This document shows, one piece after another, positions 1-8,893 of a stretch of 26,032 bases of DNA. This stretch comes from a virus, in IMG/VR virus record IMGVR_UViG_3300007510_000060, positions 1 through 26,032 of that record. One strand, given 5' to 3'. Below the pieces are notes generated by a model. That model did not search any database and had not been told where the DNA came from. It saw only the letters and a program-made list of their open reading frames with translations. How positions within the stretch are numbered: position 1 is the stretch's first letter; each line of letters begins with the position of its first letter. Position numbers and translations under genes: made by a program.

Positions 1-1
1 T

Positions 2-361
2 ACCATAGGAGACAAGGGTGTAAAAATTGATGGAGTTTGTGCGGTGCATGTTGTGGGTCAGGCTGATTTTTACTGTGAAAGTGATATCAAGGTAAAGACA
101 GAAAAAAACGCAACCGTGAACACAAAAAATAATATGTATGCTGTGGTTGAAAATTATTTAAATGCGAAGGTGTCTAAAGATGCATTGGTGACAGCAGAGC
201 AAAATGTTGATATTATCGCAGGCGGGAGTATGAGTATTCAGGCTGGGGGAGAGATAGAATTTTCAGACTCTACTGCAACGGCATCTAATGTAGATGAGAT
301 TATCAAAGATACTGTTGATGGTTTTGGTAATTTAAGAATCCGGGTTGATGACCCAAGTTAG
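2..361 (+). CDS. Baseplate central spike / hub protein, gp5-type, C-terminal end (5' truncated)
   Basis: The frame is open from the window edge (first full codon at base 2) to a TAG at 359-361, so about 120 C-terminal residues are visible and the true start lies upstream. The segment from about residue 30 to 100 is a run of short strands with alternating hydrophobic residues and regular turns (KVKTEKNATVNTKNN, KVSKDALVTAEQNVDIIAGG, SMSIQAGGEIEF). This is the look of the intertwined triple beta-helix that ends T4 gp5 and VgrG spikes. In T4-like phages gp5 forms the membrane-piercing needle under the baseplate hub. The position directly before gp25 and gp6 supports the call. Whether a lysozyme domain exists upstream cannot be seen. 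Another beta-helical structural protein is possible. Confidence 0.6.
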   Translation, partial: TIGDKGVKIDGVCAVHVVGQADFYCESDIKVKTEKNATVNTKNNMYAVVENYLNAKVSKDALVTAEQNVDIIAGGSMSIQAGGEIEFSDSTATASNVDEIIKDTVDGFGNLRIRVDDPS

Positions 362-377
362 TTGCCTAAATAAATAG

Positions 378-384
378 AAGGAGG
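378..384 (+). promoter_or_regulatory. Strong Shine-Dalgarno deciding a TTG start for gp25
   Basis: AAGGAGG lies 8 bases before the TTG at 393, and the gp25 frame has no ATG near its beginning. An ATG at 386-388 is followed at once by TAA, so it cannot be the start of a protein. The ribosome-binding site therefore supports the TTG at 393. Confidence 0.7.
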
Positions 385-392
385 AATGTAAC

Positions 393-782
393 TTGCCGAT
401 AGCAAAGCGATGGTCAGACTTTGATTTGGATTTTGTTGCTCATCCAAACACAGGAAAACTAAGCATGAAGCAGGATGCCGATGCAGTTGTGCGGTCTGTT
501 CGTCATTTGTTACTCACTAATCATTATGAACGACCCTTCCACCCAGAAATCGGTTCAAATCTATCTGCGCAATTATTTGAACCTATGACATATGCCACTT
601 CACTTAGAATTAAAAGTGATATAATCGAAGCAATAAATAATTTTGAACCGAGAGTTAGTCTGACGAATATTGAGGTTACGCCAAATGAAGCTGAAAATGC
701 ATATTATGTTTCTTTGCGATTTTTTATTATCGACGAAGAGGTAGAGCGCCAAACAACATTTTTGCTAGAGAGAACAAGATAA
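393..782 (+). CDS. 25: Baseplate wedge subunit gp25 (GPW/gp25 family)
   Basis: A 129-residue protein, close to the 132 residues of T4 gp25. It carries the family pattern: a short leader, a helix with DADAVVRSVRHLLLTN, the segment ERPFHPEIGSNL followed by a helix, then NNFEPRV around residue 83-88, and a final strand pair ending in a charged tail. The EPR triplet is the conserved core motif of gp25 and of its type VI secretion counterpart TssE. The protein joins gp6 and gp53 in the inner baseplate and helps nucleate the sheath. Start is TTG with a strong ribosome-binding site (378-384). The stop TAA is directly followed by the ATG of gp6, implying translational coupling. Confidence 0.92.
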   Translation: MPIAKRWSDFDLDFVAHPNTGKLSMKQDADAVVRSVRHLLLTNHYERPFHPEIGSNLSAQLFEPMTYATSLRIKSDIIEAINNFEPRVSLTNIEVTPNEAENAYYVSLRFFIIDEEVERQTTFLLERTR

Positions 783-2675
783 ATGTCGGATTACATAACA
801 ACAACTAATAATTTAAAAATTACTGAACTTGACTTTGATTCGATCAAGACTGCACTAAGAACATATCTTCAGGGGCAGGATGATTTCAAGGACTATGATT
901 TTACCGGATCTGCATTAAACATTCTACTTGATGTTCTTGCATATAATACGCATTATAACGGATTTTATATCAACATGCTCGCGAGCGAAATGTTTATGGA
1001 TAGCGCAAGCCTACGATCCTCGGTCGTGTCTTTAGCCAAGCATCTTGGGTATGTTCCGTCTTCCAGAAGAGGAGCATCGGTTCATGTGGATTTTGATATT
1101 ACCAGTTCAGCCAGATCGGTGACTATCCCAAAGAATTTTAAATTTACTTCAAAGATCGGAACGGACACGTATACGTTTCTTACATCCAAAGCTCATGTTG
1201 CACTATACAACGCAATCACCGAAACTTATCAGATTCCTTCTATTGAGATAAAGGAAGGTATTGCTGCCACAACGTCCTATACTGTTCTGGGCACCAATAA
1301 CGAGATATTTGAAATTCCAAATGAGAACATTGATACAACTACTCTGGGCGTTTCTGTGGAAGGCGAGACTTATCAACTGGCTGATGATATTACAGAAGTA
1401 ACTTCAACATCTAAAGTATATTTTCTTCAAGAAGGCGATCAAAATAAGTATCAAATCTATTTCGGAGATGGTTCAGTTGGCAAGAAGCCTAGCAATGGCG
1501 ATCAGATTCTAATTACATATAATGTTTCGATTCTCGGTTCGGATGGAAATGGAGCATCTACATTTTTTCCGGCGGACACTGTGGCAGGAATGACAGATTC
1601 ATCAGTGACCTTGAGCCCCGGTTTTACCCGAGCCTCCGGCGGCGCAGAAAGAGAGACTACTTCTTCAATTAGAGTTCAGGCACCAAGGCAGTTTGGGTTA
1701 CAGAAGAGAGTTGTTACTGCAAACGACTATAAGACCCGTTTAGAAAATGATTATAATTTAGTGGATGCGGTTCGTGTATGGGGCGGTGAAGAGAATTATC
1801 CTCCAGAATACGGTAGGGTGTATATTTGTGTTAAACCAAAGACTGGTTTTGTTCTTTCTGAAGCAGAAGAGCAAAGGATTGGTGAAGATATTTTGAAGCG
1901 AAGAAATGTAGTTTCAATAAGACCAAAATTTGTTGATCCAGATTATATGTTTATTGTGCCGGATATTAATTTTGCGTATGATCCAAGGAAGACGACGAGA
2001 ACGCCAGATCAATTGAAGGAATTGGTTAAGGCAAATATATTAACCTATGCTTCTAATGATCTTAGTAAATTTGATCAGTATTTTAGATACTCTACGTTAT
2101 CTAGAGTTGTTGATGATACGGAAGTGAGTATTATGAACAACAATATGACGGTTGCGATGAAGAAGAGATTTAAGCCCGTGCCCAGAGTTCAGGGTGAGTT
2201 TACTATTCTTTTCGATAATCCAATTCATAGACCACATGAAGATCATATGAGAGTTGTTCAGTCTACTCTGTTTAAATATAAGAATGTGGATAATTGTATG
2301 CTTATAGATGAAAATGGTATAATGAAAATTGTTGCTGCGAGTACAAAGGTGGATTCATTGGTTCCAATAGAGCAACCAAAAACAAATCCAAGGGGTTATC
2401 GTGGCAGCGGCTTGGATACATATTCTATGGATTATCAAGTTGTTGAAAAAAATGTTGGTACGATAGATTATGGTGTGGGAAGCGTGAGGCTTAGAAAGTT
2501 TGTCTCGATGGAAATTAAAGACGGGTCGGATTATGTCTACATTCATGCGAAGCCAAGAATTCAGGATATTATACCAAAGAGAAATACAATCATTACAATT
2601 GAACCTGATGATATTATAATAAATTGTGTTGATGACACTTTGCGGGTTGTAGAAGATAAAGTACGATCATACTAA
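783..2675 (+). CDS. 6: Baseplate wedge subunit gp6 (baseplate J-like)
   Basis: A 630-residue protein, similar in size to T4 gp6 (660). Near the N-terminus is LLDVLAYNTHYNGFYINML followed by SLRSSVVSLAKHLGYVPSS, a typical gp6 / baseplate J signature. Around residues 300-360 the sequence NDYKTRL...VDAVRVWGGEENYPPEYGRVY is the segment most conserved among T4-like gp6 proteins. The product forms the dimer that closes the wedge ring and clamps gp7 and gp25. The ATG abuts the gp25 stop (TAAATG), so translation is probably coupled. Gene order 25-6 with no gap, followed by a gp7-like gene, supports the call. Residues ~430-630 are less recognisable but fit the family length. Confidence 0.92.
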   Translation: MSDYITTTNNLKITELDFDSIKTALRTYLQGQDDFKDYDFTGSALNILLDVLAYNTHYNGFYINMLASEMFMDSASLRSSVVSLAKHLGYVPSSRRGASVHVDFDITSSARSVTIPKNFKFTSKIGTDTYTFLTSKAHVALYNAITETYQIPSIEIKEGIAATTSYTVLGTNNEIFEIPNENIDTTTLGVSVEGETYQLADDITEVTSTSKVYFLQEGDQNKYQIYFGDGSVGKKPSNGDQILITYNVSILGSDGNGASTFFPADTVAGMTDSSVTLSPGFTRASGGAERETTSSIRVQAPRQFGLQKRVVTANDYKTRLENDYNLVDAVRVWGGEENYPPEYGRVYICVKPKTGFVLSEAEEQRIGEDILKRRNVVSIRPKFVDPDYMFIVPDINFAYDPRKTTRTPDQLKELVKANILTYASNDLSKFDQYFRYSTLSRVVDDTEVSIMNNNMTVAMKKRFKPVPRVQGEFTILFDNPIHRPHEDHMRVVQSTLFKYKNVDNCMLIDENGIMKIVAASTKVDSLVPIEQPKTNPRGYRGSGLDTYSMDYQVVEKNVGTIDYGVGSVRLRKFVSMEIKDGSDYVYIHAKPRIQDIIPKRNTIITIEPDDIIINCVDDTLRVVEDKVRSY

Positions 2676-2693
2676 GAGGAAACTGAATACATT

Positions 2694-5600
2694 ATGGGAA
2701 ACGTTGTAAGGACATCAAATGGTCATCAGACTTCATTGCAAGTTCGGCAAAATATACCCGAATTCGTAGTACAGGATCATCCTAAATTTGTAAACTTTAT
2801 TGAAAAGTATTATGAGTTTATGGCAAACAATTCCCTGATGGCAACAACATCAAATTCCAGTGTATATTATTATGGTGCCGATACAGCGGCAAAAATTTTG
2901 CAGGATATTAGGGATGTAGACAAGACGGATTTTGATAATTTTGTTGAGATGTTTCGTCGTCAGTATGCATATGCTTTTCCACAAGACCTTTATTCAGAAG
3001 CAAATAAAGCCACATTATATAAGAATCTTGTAAATTTTTATCAGGCAGTTGGCACAGAAGATTCTTTTAAGATGTTATTTCGTTTGCTCTATAACGAAGA
3101 TATAGAAATTTATTCTCCCAGTAAAGATATATTGATTGCAAGTGGCGGCGACTATGTAAAAAGGGCTAGAATACGAGTTAATTATGTTGATGGATTAAAT
3201 CGAATAGAGAATAAAAAAATTGTGGGTGCCAACTCTGGTGCGTATGGAACTGTTGAGAGAGTTGAAGTTATGCCGAAAGGCTCTGATACTTTTATAACAG
3301 GAAGGGTTGCAAATACAATAACAAATTTTTCGCCTAACCTCCTTTCTTTTTCTAATACCATTCCCAACCCCCTAACTTCAAAATATAATGAAGTAACTCA
3401 TCCCGAAAAAATATTAGAAAACACTAAAGAAGTTGCTCATGTATATTTGTCAAATTATTCGGGAACATTTGATATTCATGAGGATGTTTATTATTCAGAA
3501 GCAGGATCTGCAAATACGTCTGTCTGTGCAAACACAGTAATTCTTCCTGTTACAAAGAAATTGCTTTTGTTTGATGGATTTCAAGGGCCGGAAACTGCCA
3601 ACGCGGTTGTTTCTGTTTACGATTCCAGACATGCCTATCGGGCAAATAGCACCAATCCTCCTTGGGGTCATGCAAATGTTATTTTAGGACATGCCAATAC
3701 TCAGGAGTCGGGAAATTATATATTTTATTCAAATACAGGATTTTGGCACACTACTGGAGATGGTGAGGGGCAAATAAAATTAGTGACCAATAGTGTTTTT
3801 GGTTCCTTTGGAGGAAAGGCACTTCAAATAGGGAACAACAGTGTTGCGTCTGGTAATGGAGATTATCGTCAACTTGTATACTCTAACAGATATGGATATG
3901 GAGGCGAGAATCGTGTTTATCGACTGACTGTCCGAGCAAGAGACATAGGGGGGAATTCTGCCTTTTCTACGGTGGCAGGAAATCGTTTTTCCGCGGGCAT
4001 TGTAGCATACGATACCAGTGAAAGAATTATTGATAATGATCAATATACAAATCCGCTCACCCCAGATAGTTCAGGATCATATGAAAAGGCATTTTGGTTT
4101 GCCTCGGACAACCAATCTATTGATGACGAGTTTTATAACTATGTTGCATACTTCAAGGGCCGAGAAAAAGAAGCAAAGAAATCTGGAATTCCTTTTTCAG
4201 AATTAAATCGCGGAAATGGCGGAAGATTGAATCTTCCCAGCGGAACTAGACATTACAATTCTTTACAAAAGGCACTTGATGGTAAGGTCAAACTACCTCA
4301 TGGTACTTTGTGGTTTACTCCAACGATAAAGGTTAATCAGCCTGCAAACGGAGCAACTTTCTCACAGGGTATTACTCAAATTGATTATATTGCACTAGAT
4401 GAAATATCCTCTATGCAAAAACAAGAAGGAGCAAGACCCGGTGCATATCGAGAAGATAGCAGCCTTCTTTCGTCTTCATCTAGATTGTACGATGGAAAAT
4501 ATTGGCAATATAATGCATATGATATTCGTTCTAAGCAACAGGTAAAAGATTATAAGACTGTTGTTCGTGAGTCTGCACATCCGGCAGGTGTGGCAATGTT
4601 TGGTACGAAGATCACAGAGTCTTCAGCCAACGGGTCATATGAATCCGTAGAAAACAATTTAACAGACACCTTTACACCCGACCAACTAGACTCACTCGCT
4701 GCATGGTGGAGAGCCGATGCAATTGGTCCGCAGAATATTGAATATAGAAGATATGACGCCGCAACATCAAACGGAACATACGGCACAGAAAGAAATCGTT
4801 TCCCAGTTGGTTGGTCGGATTTTGAGGATTTGGATGAAGATTATGATATCAAAACTTTTGCTTCTGTTGATGTAGTTGCCAAAGGGACCGACGATTCATA
4901 TTTTGGTGGAAGGGCTTTGAAGATTATTGACGAGCACACTTCCACAGGACCAAATTTTGACTTTCCCACTACATTAGGATTAGGCACCTCGCCGTTCTTC
5001 GGTGGCGGCGAGATGGGAAATTATCCTGATGAAGAATTCCCAATTATCATTGAGCCTCATAAAAAGTGGTTACTGAGTTTTTATAGCAAAGTTAGTAATA
5101 CAACTATAGATAACGGGGATTTTAATTCTCTTCTTGTATACACTGCTTTTGCAAATAATGCCGGAGCAGATCATAGTGGCATTGGTTTGATCGGCAGTCA
5201 AGCTGTGGGAAATTCTTATCCAACACCCTCCTCTTCAACTGTATTTAAAGACTTCTCGGCAGAGAATGTCTGGGAAAGAAAATCAATGGTGTTTGATCTT
5301 TCATCAAGCCCACATACCAGAATCGGATTTAGATTTCAGTTACCGGACAGATCAAAATTTTCACAGGCAACTGGAAATACTACTTATCATTTTGACGGTT
5401 GGGTGTTGGAGGAATATGATTCGGCACTACACGGAACTGAATGGGGAAACCATACACCCTCGCCTTATATTGAAACTGGGATGAATGGTAGTAATGTTAT
5501 TTCTTGGTTTGATCAGAGCCCAAATAAGCATCATGTCTATGCAAACACGTATGGTGGAATTTTCTATGCCCCCCAATATATTGCCAATGCAGTCGGCGGA

Positions 5601-7085
5601 AAGCCTGCCGTTCGTTTCTCTGCAAATACTGCAAGAAACACGAGCAACGTATATGAATATAGCAGTATTGGAGGAACCGCAAAATCAGATGAATTAGAAT
5701 CGGGAGTAGCAACAAACTTCAAGCCGCCGACATCTGGCTTTCAGGCAAAGATGACATCAAATTCACTATATGAATGGCATGGTGGAACTCTTGCAAACCC
5801 TGCACTAGCTCGACCAGTCACAAATACTTGGACGATCATGGCAGTGGTCAGATCCAACATGGCAATCAATGCCACATCCTACAACGCAATCCCCGTTCCA
5901 ACGATCATTAATTCTGGTTATGCAAATAACCCATCTGGATCAATTGATCGAGTCGAAGGCGGAACCGCATTTGGAACTTTGAATCTTGGATACAACGCGC
6001 TTGGGGAAACAGGCTCACTTCAATCATATGTAGTAAATAGTCTACCCGGCGTTGCCTCTGTTAATACATCACACGTAGATACTTTTGGGTCATTGGCTTC
6101 TCCTGCAACAAATAATTCTTTTAGGATTGTTGGTGTTTCAGTTAATGCATCAACCCTCGGCACTTCTTCGGTAGATGATCTCTTGAACTTTCATATTGAT
6201 GGTAGGCGGTTTGCCAACTCTGAAATCAATAATGTCAACAATGTGACTCCTTATTCTGGAATGAGTTCTTTTGCCCAAAATAATTATGTAACATCAATTG
6301 GTAAGTGGAGAGCAGCGAACACAACGGCAAATCAGGTTAATTCCGTTACAAGTATCTATAGGCATGGAGTTAAAGATTGGGACGGAGATATTGCAGAAAT
6401 TCTTGTCTTTAACGATAAACTTGCCAATGTAAATATTGCAAAGGTCGAGGGATATCTTGCACACAAATATGGTCTTCAGGAAAACCTCAAACACAAGGAC
6501 GATGATGGAAATGGTGGACCAGAAGTAGAGAAGTATAGATGGGAATTTTCAAACACAACAAACGGTTGGGATTTTCGGAATGACGACGATCCAACTGACA
6601 AAGCCACGCTCGCATGGGTCTGGGAGCCGGGAGAAGCTAATGGTGCAATCCATATAATTGCTCCGGGTCGTCATTTTGGTATGCTCGCAGAAAAAAATAC
6701 TTCTGTTCAGTTTGATGGATCTGCATATGATAAGTTTGCAATTCGGCATATGACTAAAATCTATCCGACATGGTTTGGTCGTGGTAGATTGATCTACGAG
6801 AATTCAGAGGGAGATGTTGTGAGTCTTGAAAGTCATCAGCTTGGACCAACAGACATAACCGCTACAGATGTGTGGCATGAGCATTATATTGATCTATCTG
6901 GTCAATCGACATGGGTAGGAAAAAAAATAACCAAATTGAAGTATCTTTTTGATGAAGATTTTTCTGGATCTGGTCAACAATACTATGTGGATTGGATTTA
7001 TATTTCAGGAAACAATCACCCGCATCCATATAGACATAACGCTCCACCTGCAATTGGCGCAAATAGCTGGAATCTGAATTATTAA
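2694..7085 (+). CDS. gp7-like baseplate wedge protein fused to lectin/CBM-like modules
   Basis: A 1463-residue protein between gp6 and gp8, the place of gene 7 in T4. Residues ~20-230 include a helical region (PKFVNFIEKYYEFM, then YQAVGTEDSFKMLFRLLYNE and DIEIYSPSKDILIASGG). From memory this resembles the C-terminal third of T4 gp7 (KGIEASYKFLFKVLYNEEVEI). The rest is unlike T4 gp7. Residues ~287-570 look like a beta-sandwich binding module (GGKALQIGN, YRLTVRARD). Residues ~663-1261 are LamG/concanavalin-like (LAAWWRADA ... VISWFDQSPNKHHVYA ... GDIAEILVFND ... YLAHKYGL), apparently interrupted at ~680-930 by another sandwich (FGGRALKI, WLLSFYSK). Residues ~1283-1440 form a last sandwich (WEFSNTTNGWDF). 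GAGGA lies 13 bases before the ATG, a somewhat long spacing. The likely role is a wedge protein carrying surface binding domains. Confidence 0.7.
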   Translation: MGNVVRTSNGHQTSLQVRQNIPEFVVQDHPKFVNFIEKYYEFMANNSLMATTSNSSVYYYGADTAAKILQDIRDVDKTDFDNFVEMFRRQYAYAFPQDLYSEANKATLYKNLVNFYQAVGTEDSFKMLFRLLYNEDIEIYSPSKDILIASGGDYVKRARIRVNYVDGLNRIENKKIVGANSGAYGTVERVEVMPKGSDTFITGRVANTITNFSPNLLSFSNTIPNPLTSKYNEVTHPEKILENTKEVAHVYLSNYSGTFDIHEDVYYSEAGSANTSVCANTVILPVTKKLLLFDGFQGPETANAVVSVYDSRHAYRANSTNPPWGHANVILGHANTQESGNYIFYSNTGFWHTTGDGEGQIKLVTNSVFGSFGGKALQIGNNSVASGNGDYRQLVYSNRYGYGGENRVYRLTVRARDIGGNSAFSTVAGNRFSAGIVAYDTSERIIDNDQYTNPLTPDSSGSYEKAFWFASDNQSIDDEFYNYVAYFKGREKEAKKSGIPFSELNRGNGGRLNLPSGTRHYNSLQKALDGKVKLPHGTLWFTPTIKVNQPANGATFSQGITQIDYIALDEISSMQKQEGARPGAYREDSSLLSSSSRLYDGKYWQYNAYDIRSKQQVKDYKTVVRESAHPAGVAMFGTKITESSANGSYESVENNLTDTFTPDQLDSLAAWWRADAIGPQNIEYRRYDAATSNGTYGTERNRFPVGWSDFEDLDEDYDIKTFASVDVVAKGTDDSYFGGRALKIIDEHTSTGPNFDFPTTLGLGTSPFFGGGEMGNYPDEEFPIIIEPHKKWLLSFYSKVSNTTIDNGDFNSLLVYTAFANNAGADHSGIGLIGSQAVGNSYPTPSSSTVFKDFSAENVWERKSMVFDLSSSPHTRIGFRFQLPDRSKFSQATGNTTYHFDGWVLEEYDSALHGTEWGNHTPSPYIETGMNGSNVISWFDQSPNKHHVYANTYGGIFYAPQYIANAVGGKPAVRFSANTARNTSNVYEYSSIGGTAKSDELESGVATNFKPPTSGFQAKMTSNSLYEWHGGTLANPALARPVTNTWTIMAVVRSNMAINATSYNAIPVPTIINSGYANNPSGSIDRVEGGTAFGTLNLGYNALGETGSLQSYVVNSLPGVASVNTSHVDTFGSLASPATNNSFRIVGVSVNASTLGTSSVDDLLNFHIDGRRFANSEINNVNNVTPYSGMSSFAQNNYVTSIGKWRAANTTANQVNSVTSIYRHGVKDWDGDIAEILVFNDKLANVNIAKVEGYLAHKYGLQENLKHKDDDGNGGPEVEKYRWEFSNTTNGWDFRNDDDPTDKATLAWVWEPGEANGAIHIIAPGRHFGMLAEKNTSVQFDGSAYDKFAIRHMTKIYPTWFGRGRLIYENSEGDVVSLESHQLGPTDITATDVWHEHYIDLSGQSTWVGKKITKLKYLFDEDFSGSGQQYYVDWIYISGNNHPHPYRHNAPPAIGANSWNLNY

Positions 7086-7091
7086 TTGGAT

Positions 7092-7099
7092 TATAAATA
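7092..7099 (+). promoter_or_regulatory. T4-type late promoter (TATAAATA)
   Basis: This is an exact match to the T4 late promoter octamer TATAAATA, in the 38-base gap before gp8 and 24 bases ahead of its TTG. A transcript starting about 6 bases downstream would keep the AGGAGA ribosome-binding site at 7112-7117. T4-like phages read such sites with the gp55 sigma factor and gp33/gp45, but none of those genes is in the window. The motif is short and AT-rich, so chance occurrence is possible, though its place is right. Confidence 0.6.
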
Positions 7100-7123
7100 C
7101 TAAAGTATTATAGGAGAATATTC

Positions 7124-8860
7124 TTGTCAGCATTATTAGGAAAAAATTTTAGGATTTATAATGCAAATACTTTTGCGAGTTCTTTTGCAAGAGATTCTAT
7201 ATATTTGTATGTTGGTAAAATTGTATCCTGGGCTGATGATACTTCACCTCCAGCTCCAGAAGATACGACGCAGTATTATAATAGTGTTTATGACAAGATG
7301 GCAGGAATGGTTCGGGTTAATAAAAATCAAGTTTCTTTGGGTATTAAAAGAAACAATTGGACTTCTGGTACAAAATACGGAAGATATCACCATGCCAATA
7401 CTACTTTAGGCTCTGATTTTTATGTTCTTGCCGGTCACAATGACAGAGATGTTTATAAGTGTCTCGATAACAACGGATACTCTAAGTCTACATCAAAACC
7501 AACACACAAAAATCTTGGAGTAACCCGAGAGCTTGATGGCTATGCGTGGAAATATATGTATAGCATTTCTGATACTTTATTTAAAAGGTTTGCGACTGCC
7601 AATGTAATACCCGTTAGAACAGATCGGGATGCTTCTTCTTTGTCTAAGTCAAGAACTATTATACATCTTCCAATTGAAGCAAATAATACAACTGGCCTTG
7701 GAGAATATTATCGAGGGCTTGGTTTTGTAAACACTACATATTCAACTTCGGCAGTAAATGCAACCATAGCCACGACAGTAGACGCAAATACTTCAACAAA
7801 TGAAGTGAGAGTTCTTGCGGATTCTGGTCTTGCACTACAAGCAAATTATTATAACAATTCTGCATTTTATGTTACTTCTGGAAGAGCGAAAGGAACATTC
7901 CGAAGGATTCTTTTATCCAAGGCAGGAGATCGACCGGCAGATATTGACGTTGGATATAACCAAGACAAATCAAGCAATTTGGTGCTTTCTAGTTCAGTAA
8001 CTAATTTTGCAAATGGAGACACCTTTATCGTTGGTCCAATTGTCACGGTAAACGAAAAAAATATTGACGGTAGAGGATTCTTGGCAATAGGAAAAACAAA
8101 TCGTTATGGAAATATTACTTCAGTCGATGTTTCGTCTGTTGGTTATGGATATGCAAATGGGTATGCAAACGTAACAATTAATGGAATTTATAATCCGACA
8201 TCCCAAACCGCGACCATCACGCCAGATGGTTCTGGTGCAGACGTAGAACTCATTATTCCCCCTTCTGGTGGAGGTCACGGTTATCATCCATCAATGGAAT
8301 TAGATGCCAAGTATGTAATTGTTGTGCCAGAAACAACAATTCCGAGTGATCATGAGTCTGGAAAATTTATTGGATACGGTAATGATATTCGTCAAATTGG
8401 TCTGATTAGAAATCCAATTGACATATACACATCTCAACAAGCATATAAACAGTCTTACGATTTAAGAACTACCCTATATTTTGCTCACCCAACCGCAGTT
8501 AACTTTGAGGTGGATCAGAGAGTTTATACAAGTCTGCTTGAGGGAGAGGAGTCTGCCTCGGGTTTAGTTTTCTCTGTTTGCGGTGAAGGGACATACCAAT
8601 ACTTATCGCTAGTTGATGTTCGGGGGCAGTTTGCAAACGGAGACATTGTATACAATAGGCTGGGGGACAGTGCTACTATTTCAAGTGCAAGTCTTATTCA
8701 ACATCAATACCCAGTCGGCAGCACTATTACTCCCAAAAATTCCGTTATCAATGGTAGTATTGCTAAATATACTGGAGAGATACTTTATCATGAGAACATT
8801 TCTCCGATAACAAGACGATTAGATCAAAAAGAAGAATTTAAGTTTGTTTTTGAGTTCTAA
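7124..8860 (+). CDS. 8: Baseplate wedge subunit gp8, enlarged
   Basis: A 578-residue protein against 334 in T4. The two ends match T4 gp8 as recalled: SIYLYVGKIVSWADD ... YNSVYDKMAGMVRVNKNQVSLGIKRNNW near residues 25-90, DGYAWKYMYSISD near 140, and DIRQIGLIRNPI with TGEILYHENISPITRRLDQ plus KEEFKFVFEF at the C-terminus. The extra ~240 residues lie mostly in the middle (about 190-410), including a GNITSVDVSSVGYGYANG segment of the kind repeated in marine phage structural proteins. gp8 bridges wedge arms of gp7 and gp10 in T4. The start is TTG, supported by AGGAGA at 7112-7117, with no early in-frame ATG. A perfect late promoter motif precedes it. Confidence 0.88.
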   Translation: MSALLGKNFRIYNANTFASSFARDSIYLYVGKIVSWADDTSPPAPEDTTQYYNSVYDKMAGMVRVNKNQVSLGIKRNNWTSGTKYGRYHHANTTLGSDFYVLAGHNDRDVYKCLDNNGYSKSTSKPTHKNLGVTRELDGYAWKYMYSISDTLFKRFATANVIPVRTDRDASSLSKSRTIIHLPIEANNTTGLGEYYRGLGFVNTTYSTSAVNATIATTVDANTSTNEVRVLADSGLALQANYYNNSAFYVTSGRAKGTFRRILLSKAGDRPADIDVGYNQDKSSNLVLSSSVTNFANGDTFIVGPIVTVNEKNIDGRGFLAIGKTNRYGNITSVDVSSVGYGYANGYANVTINGIYNPTSQTATITPDGSGADVELIIPPSGGGHGYHPSMELDAKYVIVVPETTIPSDHESGKFIGYGNDIRQIGLIRNPIDIYTSQQAYKQSYDLRTTLYFAHPTAVNFEVDQRVYTSLLEGEESASGLVFSVCGEGTYQYLSLVDVRGQFANGDIVYNRLGDSATISSASLIQHQYPVGSTITPKNSVINGSIAKYTGEILYHENISPITRRLDQKEEFKFVFEF

Positions 8861-8863
8861 ATA
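8856..8863 (+). promoter_or_regulatory. Possible degenerate late promoter (TCTAAATA)
   Basis: Seven of eight bases match TATAAATA. The site overlaps the gp8 stop codon and lies 30 bases before the ATG of the next gene, leaving the purine-rich AAAAGGGA ribosome-binding site (about 8877-8884) downstream. Spacing resembles that of the perfect motif before gp8. In AT-rich DNA a one-mismatch octamer is weak evidence by itself. Confidence 0.3.
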
Positions 8864-8893
8864 ATAAAAAGTATTTAAAAGGGAATATTTTAC

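Noticed and set aside
386-391. ATGTAA start-stop pair before gp25
   Set aside because: It could be read as a regulatory mini-ORF, but it is just 6 bases and falls inside the spacer of a strong ribosome-binding site. Chance is enough to explain it.
7096-7109. AATACT-AA-AGTATT inverted repeat in the gap before gp8
   Set aside because: It is short, entirely weak-pairing apart from two positions, has a 2-base loop and no T-run after it. Not a credible terminator, and it overlaps the promoter motif.
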